Positions 1 through 6,485 of a stretch of 64,000 nt of DNA are shown here, one piece after another. Position numbers and translations under genes: made by a program. Source of the DNA: Oscillospiraceae bacterium. Lineage in GTDB: Bacteria > Bacillota > Clostridia > Oscillospirales > Oscillospiraceae. The stretch spans positions 1 through 64,000 of the forward strand of contig JAHHRR010000001.1 of NCBI GenBank assembly GCA_020025655.1, read 5' to 3'. The notes beneath the pieces were generated by a model. The model did not search any database, was not told the DNA's origin, and worked only from the letters and a program-made list of their open reading frames with translations. How positions within the stretch are numbered: the stretch's first letter is position 1; each line of letters opens with the position of its first letter.

Positions 1-72
1 GTTAGCTCAGCTGGATAGAGCGTCTGGCTACGGACCAGAAGGTCAGGGGTTCGAATCCCTTACCGCGTGCCA
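1..72 (+). tRNA. tRNA-Arg (ACG), 5' end cut off by the window
   Basis: The D arm, an anticodon loop reading CTACGGA (anticodon ACG), the variable loop, a T arm with TTCGAAT and the 3' acceptor strand ACCGCGT are all present. The discriminator G and an encoded CCA end the gene at 72. The matching 5' acceptor strand should be ACGCGGT; only its last two bases lie in the window, so about five bases are missing upstream. It is followed immediately by a strong terminator. Confidence 0.95.
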
Positions 73-107
73 AAGGTTTCAACACTTTGTGTTGAAACCT
101 TTTTTTT
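73..107 (+). terminator. Terminator of tRNA-Arg
   Basis: A hairpin AAGGTTTCAACAC / GTGTTGAAACCTT with a short loop is followed by a run of T. It starts one base after the tRNA CCA end. Confidence 0.9.
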
Positions 108-131
108 ATACATCAAAATAAAACGCTTCGT

Positions 132-163
132 GGCTTCGGCATTGTATGCCGAAGCCTTTTTTA
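132..163 (+). terminator. Second, tandem terminator
   Basis: The perfect 11-bp stem GGCTTCGGCAT / ATGCCGAAGCC with a 3-base loop is followed by six T. It lies 25 bases after the first terminator with no gene between, so it looks like a back-up stop for the tRNA transcript. Confidence 0.85.
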
Positions 164-341
164 TAAATCGTGGAAAACGCCACTTATACTGCAAAATGCT
201 TTTAAGCGTACTCGCCAATGGGCAGGGAGACAGGACTGCTTTGTTGCTGCGGTTTATATTATGACCGGATTGAGACTTGCAAGGCAGATAAGCTGACCAT
301 TCTTAAATAAATCTTAAGTTTTTTTCCTGCTGCCTGTATGA

Positions 342-347
342 TATAAT
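342..347 (+). promoter_or_regulatory. Putative -10 box for the membrane protein at 368
   Basis: TATAAT sits 26 bases before the start codon, with a TG dinucleotide just upstream (extended -10). No convincing -35 box is visible. A ribosome binding site AAAGGAG lies between it and the ATG. Confidence 0.5.
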
Positions 348-367
348 GGTACAAAAGGAGTGAAAGC

Positions 368-757
368 ATGAAAAAAATTGATTCTGTCAAGCTTATATAT
401 GGCTTTTGCTGGATAAGCATACTGCTTCCGTGGTTCAGCTATAATCCACGTATGTGCGGTTATACATGGGGCTTTGATTACATCCTGTTTCTGGCAGTTC
501 CTATGTTTATTATCGGAGCTTATGCTTTTGCACTCCGGAATAAGAAAACGGCCGGGTATGCGGCAATGATTTCAGCAGTTCTGAATCTTGTTATCGGCGT
601 GCTTGCATGGGGTCGCTTTGATGCCTTTACCAATGTTAAGGGCGGCTGGGAATTTAACCCTGCGGTAGTCAGGTTCGGTTTCCCGATTGCGCTGTTGAGT
701 TTTACAGTGCTCCTTATAATGCTCGGAGTAAATATATTTAATAAGAAGAGAGTCTGA
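368..757 (+). CDS. Small four-helix membrane protein, unknown function
   Basis: The 129-residue product has about four hydrophobic segments (near residues 10-25, 37-55, 62-80 and 98-122) and a basic C-terminus (NKKRV), so it should be an integral membrane protein. I do not recognise a family. The ATG is preceded by AAAGGAG at a normal distance and the gene stands alone between its own promoter region and a terminator. Nothing around it points to a role; the downstream gene tex has a separate promoter. Confidence 0.7.
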   Translation: MKKIDSVKLIYGFCWISILLPWFSYNPRMCGYTWGFDYILFLAVPMFIIGAYAFALRNKKTAGYAAMISAVLNLVIGVLAWGRFDAFTNVKGGWEFNPAVVRFGFPIALLSFTVLLIMLGVNIFNKKRV

Positions 758-763
758 TTTCAG

Positions 764-791
764 GCCGGTACCTGTGGGTATCGGCTTTTTC
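764..791 (+). terminator. Terminator of the small membrane protein gene
   Basis: The stem GCCGGTACC / GGTATCGGC (one G-T pair), loop TGTG, is followed by TTTTTCTT. Confidence 0.85.
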
Positions 792-820
792 TTGTTTCCG
801 TTAAAAGAATGTGGTAAAAT
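792..820 (+). promoter_or_regulatory. Promoter of tex
   Basis: TTGTTT (792-797), 17-base spacer, TAAAAT (815-820). It lies just after the preceding terminator and about 57 bases before the tex start codon. Confidence 0.6.
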
Positions 821-876
821 CAGCTGTACGAATAATTTAAAAGACTTCCGCTGAATGCGGAAAAGGAGTATGACAT

Positions 877-3033
877 TTGAAAAGCATAAATGAAATTCTG
901 GCTCAGGAGCTGGACAGACCCCTTGAGCATATTGAAAATGTAGTAAATCTATTGGACGAGGGAAACACGATTCCTTTTATAGCCCGCTATCGTAAAGAAA
1001 TGCACGGCGCAATGGATGATACATCTTTAAGAACCTTAGAGGAAAGACTTCAGTACCTCCGTTCACTTCAGGAACGCAGAGATACTATAAAAAAATCAAT
1101 AATAGAGCAGGAAAAAATGACCGAGGAGCTTGACAAGGCGATAGATGAGGCAGAAACCCTTTCAGCTCTTGAGGATTTATACAGACCTTACAAGCAGAAG
1201 CGCCGCACTAGAGCTACTATTGCAAAGGAAAAGGGACTTTCACCTCTTGCCGAGGCCCTTTTTGCTCAGGGAACCGATCTTCCTGAGGTGGAAATTCTGG
1301 CGCATGAGTATGTTGACGCTGAAAAGGGTGTTGAGACAGTTGAAGATGCCCTTTCAGGTGCTTCTGACATCATAGCAGAGCAGATTTCAGATGATGCTGA
1401 GATACGCAAGATGCTCAGAGATTTCATCTGGCGCAATGCAAGTATAGTATCTGCTGCTGCCGTTGAAGATGATTCTGTTTACAGACTTTATTATGACTTT
1501 TCCATGAGAGTGGATAGAATTCAGGGTCATCAGATTCTTGCAATAAACAGAGGCGAGAAAGAGGGCTTCCTGAAGGTCGGCGTTGAGCTTGACAGAGAGG
1601 CTGCACTCCAGAGACTGCGCCGAATGGTAATTCACCCCGGCAGCTCTGCCATGGCATTTGTCAGAAATGCAGCTGATGATGCATACGACAGACTCATTTT
1701 CCCCTCAATGGAGCGTGAGACCAGAACAGCACTCACTGATACTGCCTGTGAGGGCGCAATTAAAATGTTCGGTCTTAATCTGAAACCCCTTTTGATGCAG
1801 CCGCCTGTTAAGGGTAAAGTCACCATGGGACTTGACCCCGGTTACAGAAACGGATGTAAGGTAGCTGTTGTAGACGGTACCGGTAAGGTTCTGGATACTG
1901 CGGTTGTTTATCCTACTTTCAGTGAGGGCAAGAAAAAAGAAGCTATAAGAATTCTTTCCGGCCTTGTGAGAAAGCACGGTGTTGAGCATATAGCTATCGG
2001 AAACGGCACTGCTTCCAGAGAAACTGAGCAGATGACTGTTGAAATGCTGAAAGAATTGGGCGGAGGTCAGTCCTATGCTATTGTTAACGAGGCAGGAGCT
2101 TCTGTTTACTCAGCATCCAAGCTTGCAGCGGAGGAATTTCCTGAATATGATGTAAATCTGCGTTCTGCGGTTTCTATTGCAAGACGGCTTCAGGACCCTC
2201 TGGCAGAGCTGGTTAAAATAGAGCCTATGGCAATAGGTGTAGGCCAGTATCAGCACGATATGCCTCAGGCAAAGCTCGAGGAAACTCTGGACGGAGTAGT
2301 AGAGGACTGCGTTAATGCGGTAGGTGTTGATATAAATACTGCATCACCTTCTCTGCTGCAGAGAGTTTCCGGCCTTACAAAGACTACTGCCAAAAATATT
2401 GTGGCTTATCGTGAAGAAAACGGCCCCTTCAGCTCAAGAGCACAGTTTAAGAAGGTTCCGAAGCTCGGCCCGAAAGCTTTCCAGCAGTCAGCAGGATTTT
2501 TGAGAGTTCCCGAAAGTAAGCAGGTTCTGGATAATACGGCTGTCCATCCTGAAAGCTATGATGCAGCGGAGAAACTGTTAAAGCTCTGCGGATATGAGCT
2601 CAAGGATGTAAAAGAGGGCAACATTTCCGAGCTTAAAAAGCGCATGGAAAGCTATGGTACTTCAAAAGCTGCTGAGGAATGCGGTGTAGGTGAGCCTACA
2701 TTAAACGATATTGCGGCTGAGCTGATGAAGCCGGGACGTGACCCCCGAGAGGAACTGCCTCCTGTACTGCTGAGAAAAGACGTTCTTGAAATTAAGGATC
2801 TGAAGCCCGGCATGGTGCTTACAGGCACAGTCAGAAACGTAATAGATTTCGGCGTGTTTGTTGATATCGGAGTACATCAGGACGGACTTGTACACATATC
2901 CCAGATAAGCGACAAGTTTATTCGCCATCCCAGTGAGGTTCTGGCGGTTGGAGATATTGTAAAGGTCTCAGTTCTTGAGGTAGATGAGAAAAAGCACAGA
3001 ATTTCCCTGTCAATGAAACAGGTTAAGGAATAA
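877..3033 (+). CDS. tex: Tex family S1 RNA-binding protein
   Basis: Tex is a cytoplasmic nucleic-acid-binding accessory factor linked to transcription and RNA turnover. The 718-residue product has the full family layout: a helical N-terminal region (about 1-200), an RNase H-like YqgF domain beginning near residue 314 (LDPGYRNGCKVAVVD), tandem helix-hairpin-helix motifs near 480-545 (VDINTASPSLLQRV and KVPKLGPKAFQQ), and a C-terminal S1 domain near 640-715 (VIDFGVFVDIG, DGLVHISQIS). Length is normal for the family. The start is TTG at 877, chosen because AGGAG ends eight bases upstream; the nearby ATG at 870 is out of frame. It is monocistronic, with its own promoter and terminator. Confidence 0.95.
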   Translation: MKSINEILAQELDRPLEHIENVVNLLDEGNTIPFIARYRKEMHGAMDDTSLRTLEERLQYLRSLQERRDTIKKSIIEQEKMTEELDKAIDEAETLSALEDLYRPYKQKRRTRATIAKEKGLSPLAEALFAQGTDLPEVEILAHEYVDAEKGVETVEDALSGASDIIAEQISDDAEIRKMLRDFIWRNASIVSAAAVEDDSVYRLYYDFSMRVDRIQGHQILAINRGEKEGFLKVGVELDREAALQRLRRMVIHPGSSAMAFVRNAADDAYDRLIFPSMERETRTALTDTACEGAIKMFGLNLKPLLMQPPVKGKVTMGLDPGYRNGCKVAVVDGTGKVLDTAVVYPTFSEGKKKEAIRILSGLVRKHGVEHIAIGNGTASRETEQMTVEMLKELGGGQSYAIVNEAGASVYSASKLAAEEFPEYDVNLRSAVSIARRLQDPLAELVKIEPMAIGVGQYQHDMPQAKLEETLDGVVEDCVNAVGVDINTASPSLLQRVSGLTKTTAKNIVAYREENGPFSSRAQFKKVPKLGPKAFQQSAGFLRVPESKQVLDNTAVHPESYDAAEKLLKLCGYELKDVKEGNISELKKRMESYGTSKAAEECGVGEPTLNDIAAELMKPGRDPREELPPVLLRKDVLEIKDLKPGMVLTGTVRNVIDFGVFVDIGVHQDGLVHISQISDKFIRHPSEVLAVGDIVKVSVLEVDEKKHRISLSMKQVKE

Positions 3034-3060
3034 TATCTATACGAAAAATAGAAAATGTAT

Positions 3061-3092
3061 AAAAATCCGCTGCTCAGACAGCGGATTTTTTG
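3061..3092 (+). terminator. Terminator of tex
   Basis: Perfect stem AAAAATCCGCTG / CAGCGGATTTTT with a 6-base loop and trailing T. Confidence 0.9.
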
Positions 3093-3098
3093 TATATT

Positions 3099-3124
3099 TA
3101 TAATGTTGACAAGTTAACATTATA
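3099..3124. promoter_or_regulatory. 26-bp palindromic operator over the marR promoter
   Basis: TATAATGTTGAC and GTTAACATTATA flank a central AA. The arms are inverted copies with a single mismatch. The palindrome covers the -35 box of the marR-degV promoter, the usual placement for an autoregulating MarR repressor. Binding by the adjacent MarR protein is inferred. Confidence 0.75.
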
Positions 3125-3134
3125 AATATATACT
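3106..3134 (+). promoter_or_regulatory. Promoter of the marR-degV operon
   Basis: TTGACA (3106-3111), 17-base spacer, TATACT (3129-3134): near-consensus for the housekeeping sigma factor. The -35 box lies inside the palindromic operator. Confidence 0.85.
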
Positions 3135-3160
3135 TTGTCACGTTGTTAAGGAGGAGAAAA

Positions 3161-3625
3161 ATGCAGGAACATTTTGAGGTGTTTGCTTCTTTGATATCCG
3201 GCATACACGGGAATATTAAGAAGCTTAAAGCAGCATATACAGAGGAATTGGGACTGAAAGAGGTACATATTTTCTGGATTTACCTGTTGAAAACACATCC
3301 CGAGGGCATGACGGCATCGGAGATAGCCGAAGCATCAAGACAGAGCAGAAGCCTTGTATCAAGAGAAATACAGGAGCTTTTGAAAAAGAATATCCTCTAT
3401 ACAGATGAAAATACAGGAAAAAGGCGTTACGGCTGGAAGCTGTTTTTAAGCCCTGAGGGCGAAAAAATGGCTGCACGCATATCTGAGGTAGCCGACACGG
3501 TTCAGAGCGTGGTAAGCAGAGATATAGACGTTAACGAACTGGAGATTTTTTATAAGACTCTCCGCAGTCTTTCAAATAATTTTGACAAATTAGATGTGGA
3601 AAAACTAAAGGAGCATAACAAATGA
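3161..3625 (+). CDS. MarR family winged-helix transcriptional regulator
   Basis: The 154-residue protein has the MarR size and layout: a helical dimerisation N-terminus, a winged helix centred on residues 50-100 (MTASEIAEASRQSRSLVSRE followed by the wing KRRYGWKLFLSPEG), and C-terminal helices. The ATG at 3161 is chosen because AAGGAGGAG lies just upstream; a TTG at 3143 would extend the frame but has no ribosome binding site. The stop codon overlaps the ATG of the DegV gene (ATGA), implying translational coupling. MarR proteins next to lipid genes (for example FabT) often control fatty-acid metabolism, so a lipid-responsive repressor of itself and degV is the likeliest role (inference). The ligand is unknown. 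Confidence 0.88.
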   Translation: MQEHFEVFASLISGIHGNIKKLKAAYTEELGLKEVHIFWIYLLKTHPEGMTASEIAEASRQSRSLVSREIQELLKKNILYTDENTGKRRYGWKLFLSPEGEKMAARISEVADTVQSVVSRDIDVNELEIFYKTLRSLSNNFDKLDVEKLKEHNK

Positions 3626-4470
3626 GCGTAAAGATAATATGCGATTCAGCCAGCGATATGAGCAGGGAAACCGCAGAGAAGCTGGGAGTAAGACTCGTAC
3701 CTCTTAAAACTCTGATAGACGGCAAAGAGTATAAGGACGGCGTGGATTTAAAAGGCACTGATTTTTATGAGCTTTTAAAAACCAGCAAGACTAACCCCAG
3801 CACCTCTCAGATAAGTCCTCAGGAATTTCTGGATGTCTATGAAGAAATCGGAAGAGAAGACGAGATACTGGTCATAACCATGTCCTCCAGACTTTCCGGC
3901 ACATCACAAAGTGCAAATATTGCAGCGGCGGAATTCGGCGGCAAAGTATATCATGTGGACAGCATGAATGTGTGTGCAGGTGAGCAGGTGCTGCTGCTGT
4001 ATGCAATAAGGCTCAGAGATCAGGGACTGGGTGCAAGGGAAATTGCACAGGAGCTTGAGCGGGTAAAGACAAAGGTCTGCATGATTGCCAGACTCGATAC
4101 ACTGGAGTACCTTAAACGTGGCGGTAGAATATCCAAAACCGCAGCCTTTGCAGGTACAGTGCTTAACATTAAGCCTGTGATGGAAATCGGCGACGGTGAA
4201 ATCAAACTCCTCGGCAAGGCAAGAGGTGAAAAGCAGAGCAATAATATGCTGAACCAGACTATTGATAAAAAGGGCGGCATAGATTACTCAATGCCGGTAA
4301 TGCTTGTTTATTCCGGTCTTGACAGAAAGCTCCTTGATTCATATATAGAAAACAGCCGTTATCTGTGGGAGGGCAGGCTGGATGAGCTGCCTGTCTGCAT
4401 AGTAGGAAGCACTATCGGAACCCATGCAGGCCCCGGAGCTGTGGGCGTTGCATTTTTCTCAAAAGACTGA
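3622..4470 (+). CDS. DegV/FakB family fatty-acid-binding protein (first of three)
   Basis: DegV proteins bind a long-chain fatty acid; characterised FakB members present it to the kinase FakA for conversion to acyl-phosphate. The 282-residue product shows the family signatures: the N-terminal CDSASDMS strand-turn, TSQISP near residue 62, SSRLSGTSQSA near 94, a KRGGRISKTAA segment near 170, and the C-terminal GTHAGPGA containing the conserved histidine. It overlaps marR by four bases, which suggests joint regulation. Two paralogues lie at 13476 and 22351. The kinase partner FakA is not in the window. Which fatty acid is bound cannot be read from sequence. Confidence 0.9.
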   Translation: MSVKIICDSASDMSRETAEKLGVRLVPLKTLIDGKEYKDGVDLKGTDFYELLKTSKTNPSTSQISPQEFLDVYEEIGREDEILVITMSSRLSGTSQSANIAAAEFGGKVYHVDSMNVCAGEQVLLLYAIRLRDQGLGAREIAQELERVKTKVCMIARLDTLEYLKRGGRISKTAAFAGTVLNIKPVMEIGDGEIKLLGKARGEKQSNNMLNQTIDKKGGIDYSMPVMLVYSGLDRKLLDSYIENSRYLWEGRLDELPVCIVGSTIGTHAGPGAVGVAFFSKD

Positions 4471-4519
4471 CAGCAGAATGTACGCAGAAAGCTGTTGTGC
4501 TGTGGAGAACCAATAATAT

Positions 4520-4563
4520 AAAGAGCCTGTTGTCCGGCAATTCAGACAACAGGCTCTTTTTAA
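4520..4563 (+). terminator. Terminator of marR-degV, probably bidirectional
   Basis: Stem AAAGAGCCTGTTGTC / GACAACAGGCTCTTT with T after it. On the minus strand the hairpin is followed by TTTATATT, so it may also stop the convergent hemolysin III gene. Confidence 0.85.
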
Positions 4564-4634
4564 ATTTTATTGAAATTAAGTCAGTGCAATACTGAATAAT
4601 TAACATACTGTGGGATACTGAAAGGAAAATCAGC

Positions 4635-5306
4635 TTACAGAACGTAGTTCAGAATACATACTGCGTGCATAGCTGCGCCTATATCCACAAAGATGTGGAA
4701 AATGGTGTGAAATATAGGGTTCTTCCTGCCTACTCCATACAGCACTGCGCCGAGGGTATAAGCAATGCCGCCGCCCAGAAGCCACATAAATCCGGTAGAA
4801 CCCATGGCCTCAAGCGTGGGCTTCAGCGCAATTACAACGAACCATCCCATGCCTATATAGCCTGCCATAGAAAGCTTGCTGTATTTGTCAAGGTCTATTG
4901 CAGTGAATACGGTTGAGAAAATCGCAAGCGCCCATTCAGCACCGAATACGGTCCATGCCCAGCCGGGATGTATAGGCCGTACAGCAGACAGCAGAATTGG
5001 TGTATATGTTCCGGCAATAAGAAAATAAATGCTGCAGTGGTCGATAACACGCATAATCTTTTTGCCGTAGCAGGGGAGCATACCATGATATACACTTGAT
5101 ATGGTAAAAAGCGTAATCATAAATGCACCGTAAATTGAGCTGCTGACAATGCCCCAGACGTTATTATGTCTGGCGGAGACGATAATTGCAGAAACAAGAA
5201 TGAACACACCCATAACTGCGCCCAATACATGAGTGAGCATATTGGAGATTTCTTCGCCGCGGGTATAATTGGGGAGACTGCGCTCCCTGACCGGTGTACG
5301 AGACAC
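4635..5306 (-). CDS. Hemolysin III / PAQR family membrane protein
   Basis: Seven-helix membrane protein of the YqfA/PAQR family, related to adiponectin receptors with zinc-dependent lipid-hydrolase-like sites. Conserved pieces are YTRGEEISN at the N-terminus, SSVYHG, DHCSIYFLIAGTYTP, and the C-terminal pair of histidines in HTIFHIFVDIGAAMH. I place the start at a GTG (5304-5306), giving 223 residues, because AGGTG lies six bases upstream; an in-frame TTG at 5363 would lengthen the protein but falls within a predicted RNA stem and lacks a ribosome binding site. The chosen binding site is itself paired in that stem, suggesting translational control. Substrate is unknown. Confidence 0.85.
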   Translation of the reverse strand: MSRTPVRERSLPNYTRGEEISNMLTHVLGAVMGVFILVSAIIVSARHNNVWGIVSSSIYGAFMITLFTISSVYHGMLPCYGKKIMRVIDHCSIYFLIAGTYTPILLSAVRPIHPGWAWTVFGAEWALAIFSTVFTAIDLDKYSKLSMAGYIGMGWFVVIALKPTLEAMGSTGFMWLLGGGIAYTLGAVLYGVGRKNPIFHTIFHIFVDIGAAMHAVCILNYVL

Positions 5307-5400
5307 TTGAATCACCTGACCTTTCGATGACTCCAGTCTATAACCGAACAGGGGTAGATTCAAGCTACTCAGGCTTTCGACTCATCTACACGCCGTAGAG
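5304..5400 (-). promoter_or_regulatory. Structured leader sequestering the hemolysin III ribosome binding site
   Basis: On the minus-strand RNA, CUUGAAUC (5364-5357) pairs perfectly with GAUUCAAG (5313-5306), and CCUG (5352-5349) pairs with CAGG (5318-5315). Inside lie UUCG/CGAA and GAC/GUC pairs. The AGGUG ribosome binding site is in the stem and the GTG start codon abuts it. Further upstream another small hairpin, CUAC/GUAG, is visible. It does not match a riboswitch class I can name. Confidence 0.55.
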
Positions 5401-5448
5401 AGAGGGTAACTTCCCGCTAGAGAATAGTTCTACTCATAGAAAATATAG

Positions 5449-5491
5449 AAAAAGTCCGGTATTCCGTAAGCTTCGGAGTACCGGACTTTTT
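5449..5491 (-). terminator. Terminator after the Lgt-like gene (bidirectional shape)
   Basis: An 18-bp stem (5449-5466 with 5474-5491, one mismatch) begins with five A and ends with five T on the plus strand, so it reads as a terminator in both directions. It ends transcripts of the minus-strand cluster from about 10.1 kb to 5.5 kb. Confidence 0.9.
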
Positions 5492-5492
5492 A

Positions 5493-6485
5493 TCAGCGTT
5501 CTTTACTGCATACGCTGAGATATGAGAAATAATCCGCTGCGGCCATTAAAGCACAGCCGATAGACATTACTGTATAGCACTTTAAGTACCATGAACCGTG
5601 GCGCTGAACCAGATATTCAAAATAACCGGTAAGACCCACGCCTACCAGAAATACTACCCAGAGTATTGGATGGTAGAATTTAAAGCCGTTGGCTTTGACG
5701 GAGTTAATGCTGAAATAAATAAGTATTCCAAGAAGAGTCAAAGCACCGATTATCTGCACAAGGCTTACAAAGCCGTTGAGACGCAAAAAGCTTGAGTCGT
5801 AACGTGTACTGTCCAGAACCACCTCGGTGGCACTGAAGAAGATCATAAAGACAAAGCAGGTCTGGCCGTTCTGAAGACCACGCTTCATAGGAATATCGTG
5901 GCGTCTGCAATAGAAGAAAACCAGAACCACCGCCAGAATCATCATCAGGATAAACTGAATAAAGAAGGTGGCGAAGCGGTATTCTATAAGACCGGTGGAA
6001 GTTGGCACGGCAACGCCCAGAGGAAGGTGCTGGAATTTGGGGTTTGTGATGATGATAGTGCTGCGGGTGGAGGCATTGAAAAATGCGCTCAGACGTATGA
6101 GAGCAATGCTTAAAGCTGCACCCGGCGCAATCGCATCAAAGAGAGCTGCGGAAGAATCGCAGAGATGCAGGGCCTTAACGATAAGACCTGCAATCAGAAT
6201 TCCGAGGAACATTCCCGGCAGGCAGTAGCCGCCGTTTGAGTAATCGGTAATGGCGGAAAAGAAACCTGCATACTGCTCAGCATGGCAGTACCAGTGAATG
6301 AAGCGGCAGAACAGCACGGACAGAAAAACTGCGATAGGGAAGAATACCCACATGGCAGCGGCTTTGCCGTTGTGTGCGGTATAGAGCGCATAGCTGAGGC
6401 AGAAGCCTGATGCAACGCCCAAAGCTATTATAATGGCACTCCAATAAATAATTGTACTGCCGGAAAAAATTGCTATCTCACTCAT
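5493..6485 (-). CDS. Divergent Lgt-like membrane protein
   Basis: 330-residue polytopic protein whose layout follows prolipoprotein diacylglyceryl transferase: SNGGYCLPGMFLG corresponds to the WEGGLAIYGG region, ALIRLSAFFNAS to GRWGNFMN, STGLIEYRFA to HPTFLYES, and FSATEVVLDSTRYDSS to the YGIGRAWIEGLRTDS region of the true Lgt encoded at 52029. The Arg and second Asn of the GRxxNFxN motif remain, but the Tyr and Arg of the YxxxR segment, essential in Lgt, are replaced by Ser and Glu. So lipoprotein acylation is unlikely. ATGA overlap with the glycosidase gene upstream implies co-translation and a shared role in the envelope. Confidence 0.7.
   Translation of the reverse strand: MSEIAIFSGSTIIYWSAIIIALGVASGFCLSYALYTAHNGKAAAMWVFFPIAVFLSVLFCRFIHWYCHAEQYAGFFSAITDYSNGGYCLPGMFLGILIAGLIVKALHLCDSSAALFDAIAPGAALSIALIRLSAFFNASTRSTIIITNPKFQHLPLGVAVPTSTGLIEYRFATFFIQFILMMILAVVLVFFYCRRHDIPMKRGLQNGQTCFVFMIFFSATEVVLDSTRYDSSFLRLNGFVSLVQIIGALTLLGILIYFSINSVKANGFKFYHPILWVVFLVGVGLTGYFEYLVQRHGSWYLKCYTVMSIGCALMAAADYFSYLSVCSKER

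Noticed and set aside
67..264. A 65-codon frame overlapping the tRNA-Arg terminators
   Set aside because: It runs through two terminator hairpins and has no ribosome binding site or family resemblance.
5340..5400. Possible yybP-ykoY (manganese) riboswitch because of GAGUAGC in the hemolysin III leader
   Set aside because: The GGGGAGUAG loop context, the UCAUC loop partner in the right place and the 3' AGACC segment are missing.
5360..5400. Hammerhead-like GAUGAG...CGAAA word in the hemolysin III leader
   Set aside because: The core CUGAUGA is not intact and there is no stem II between the two core parts.
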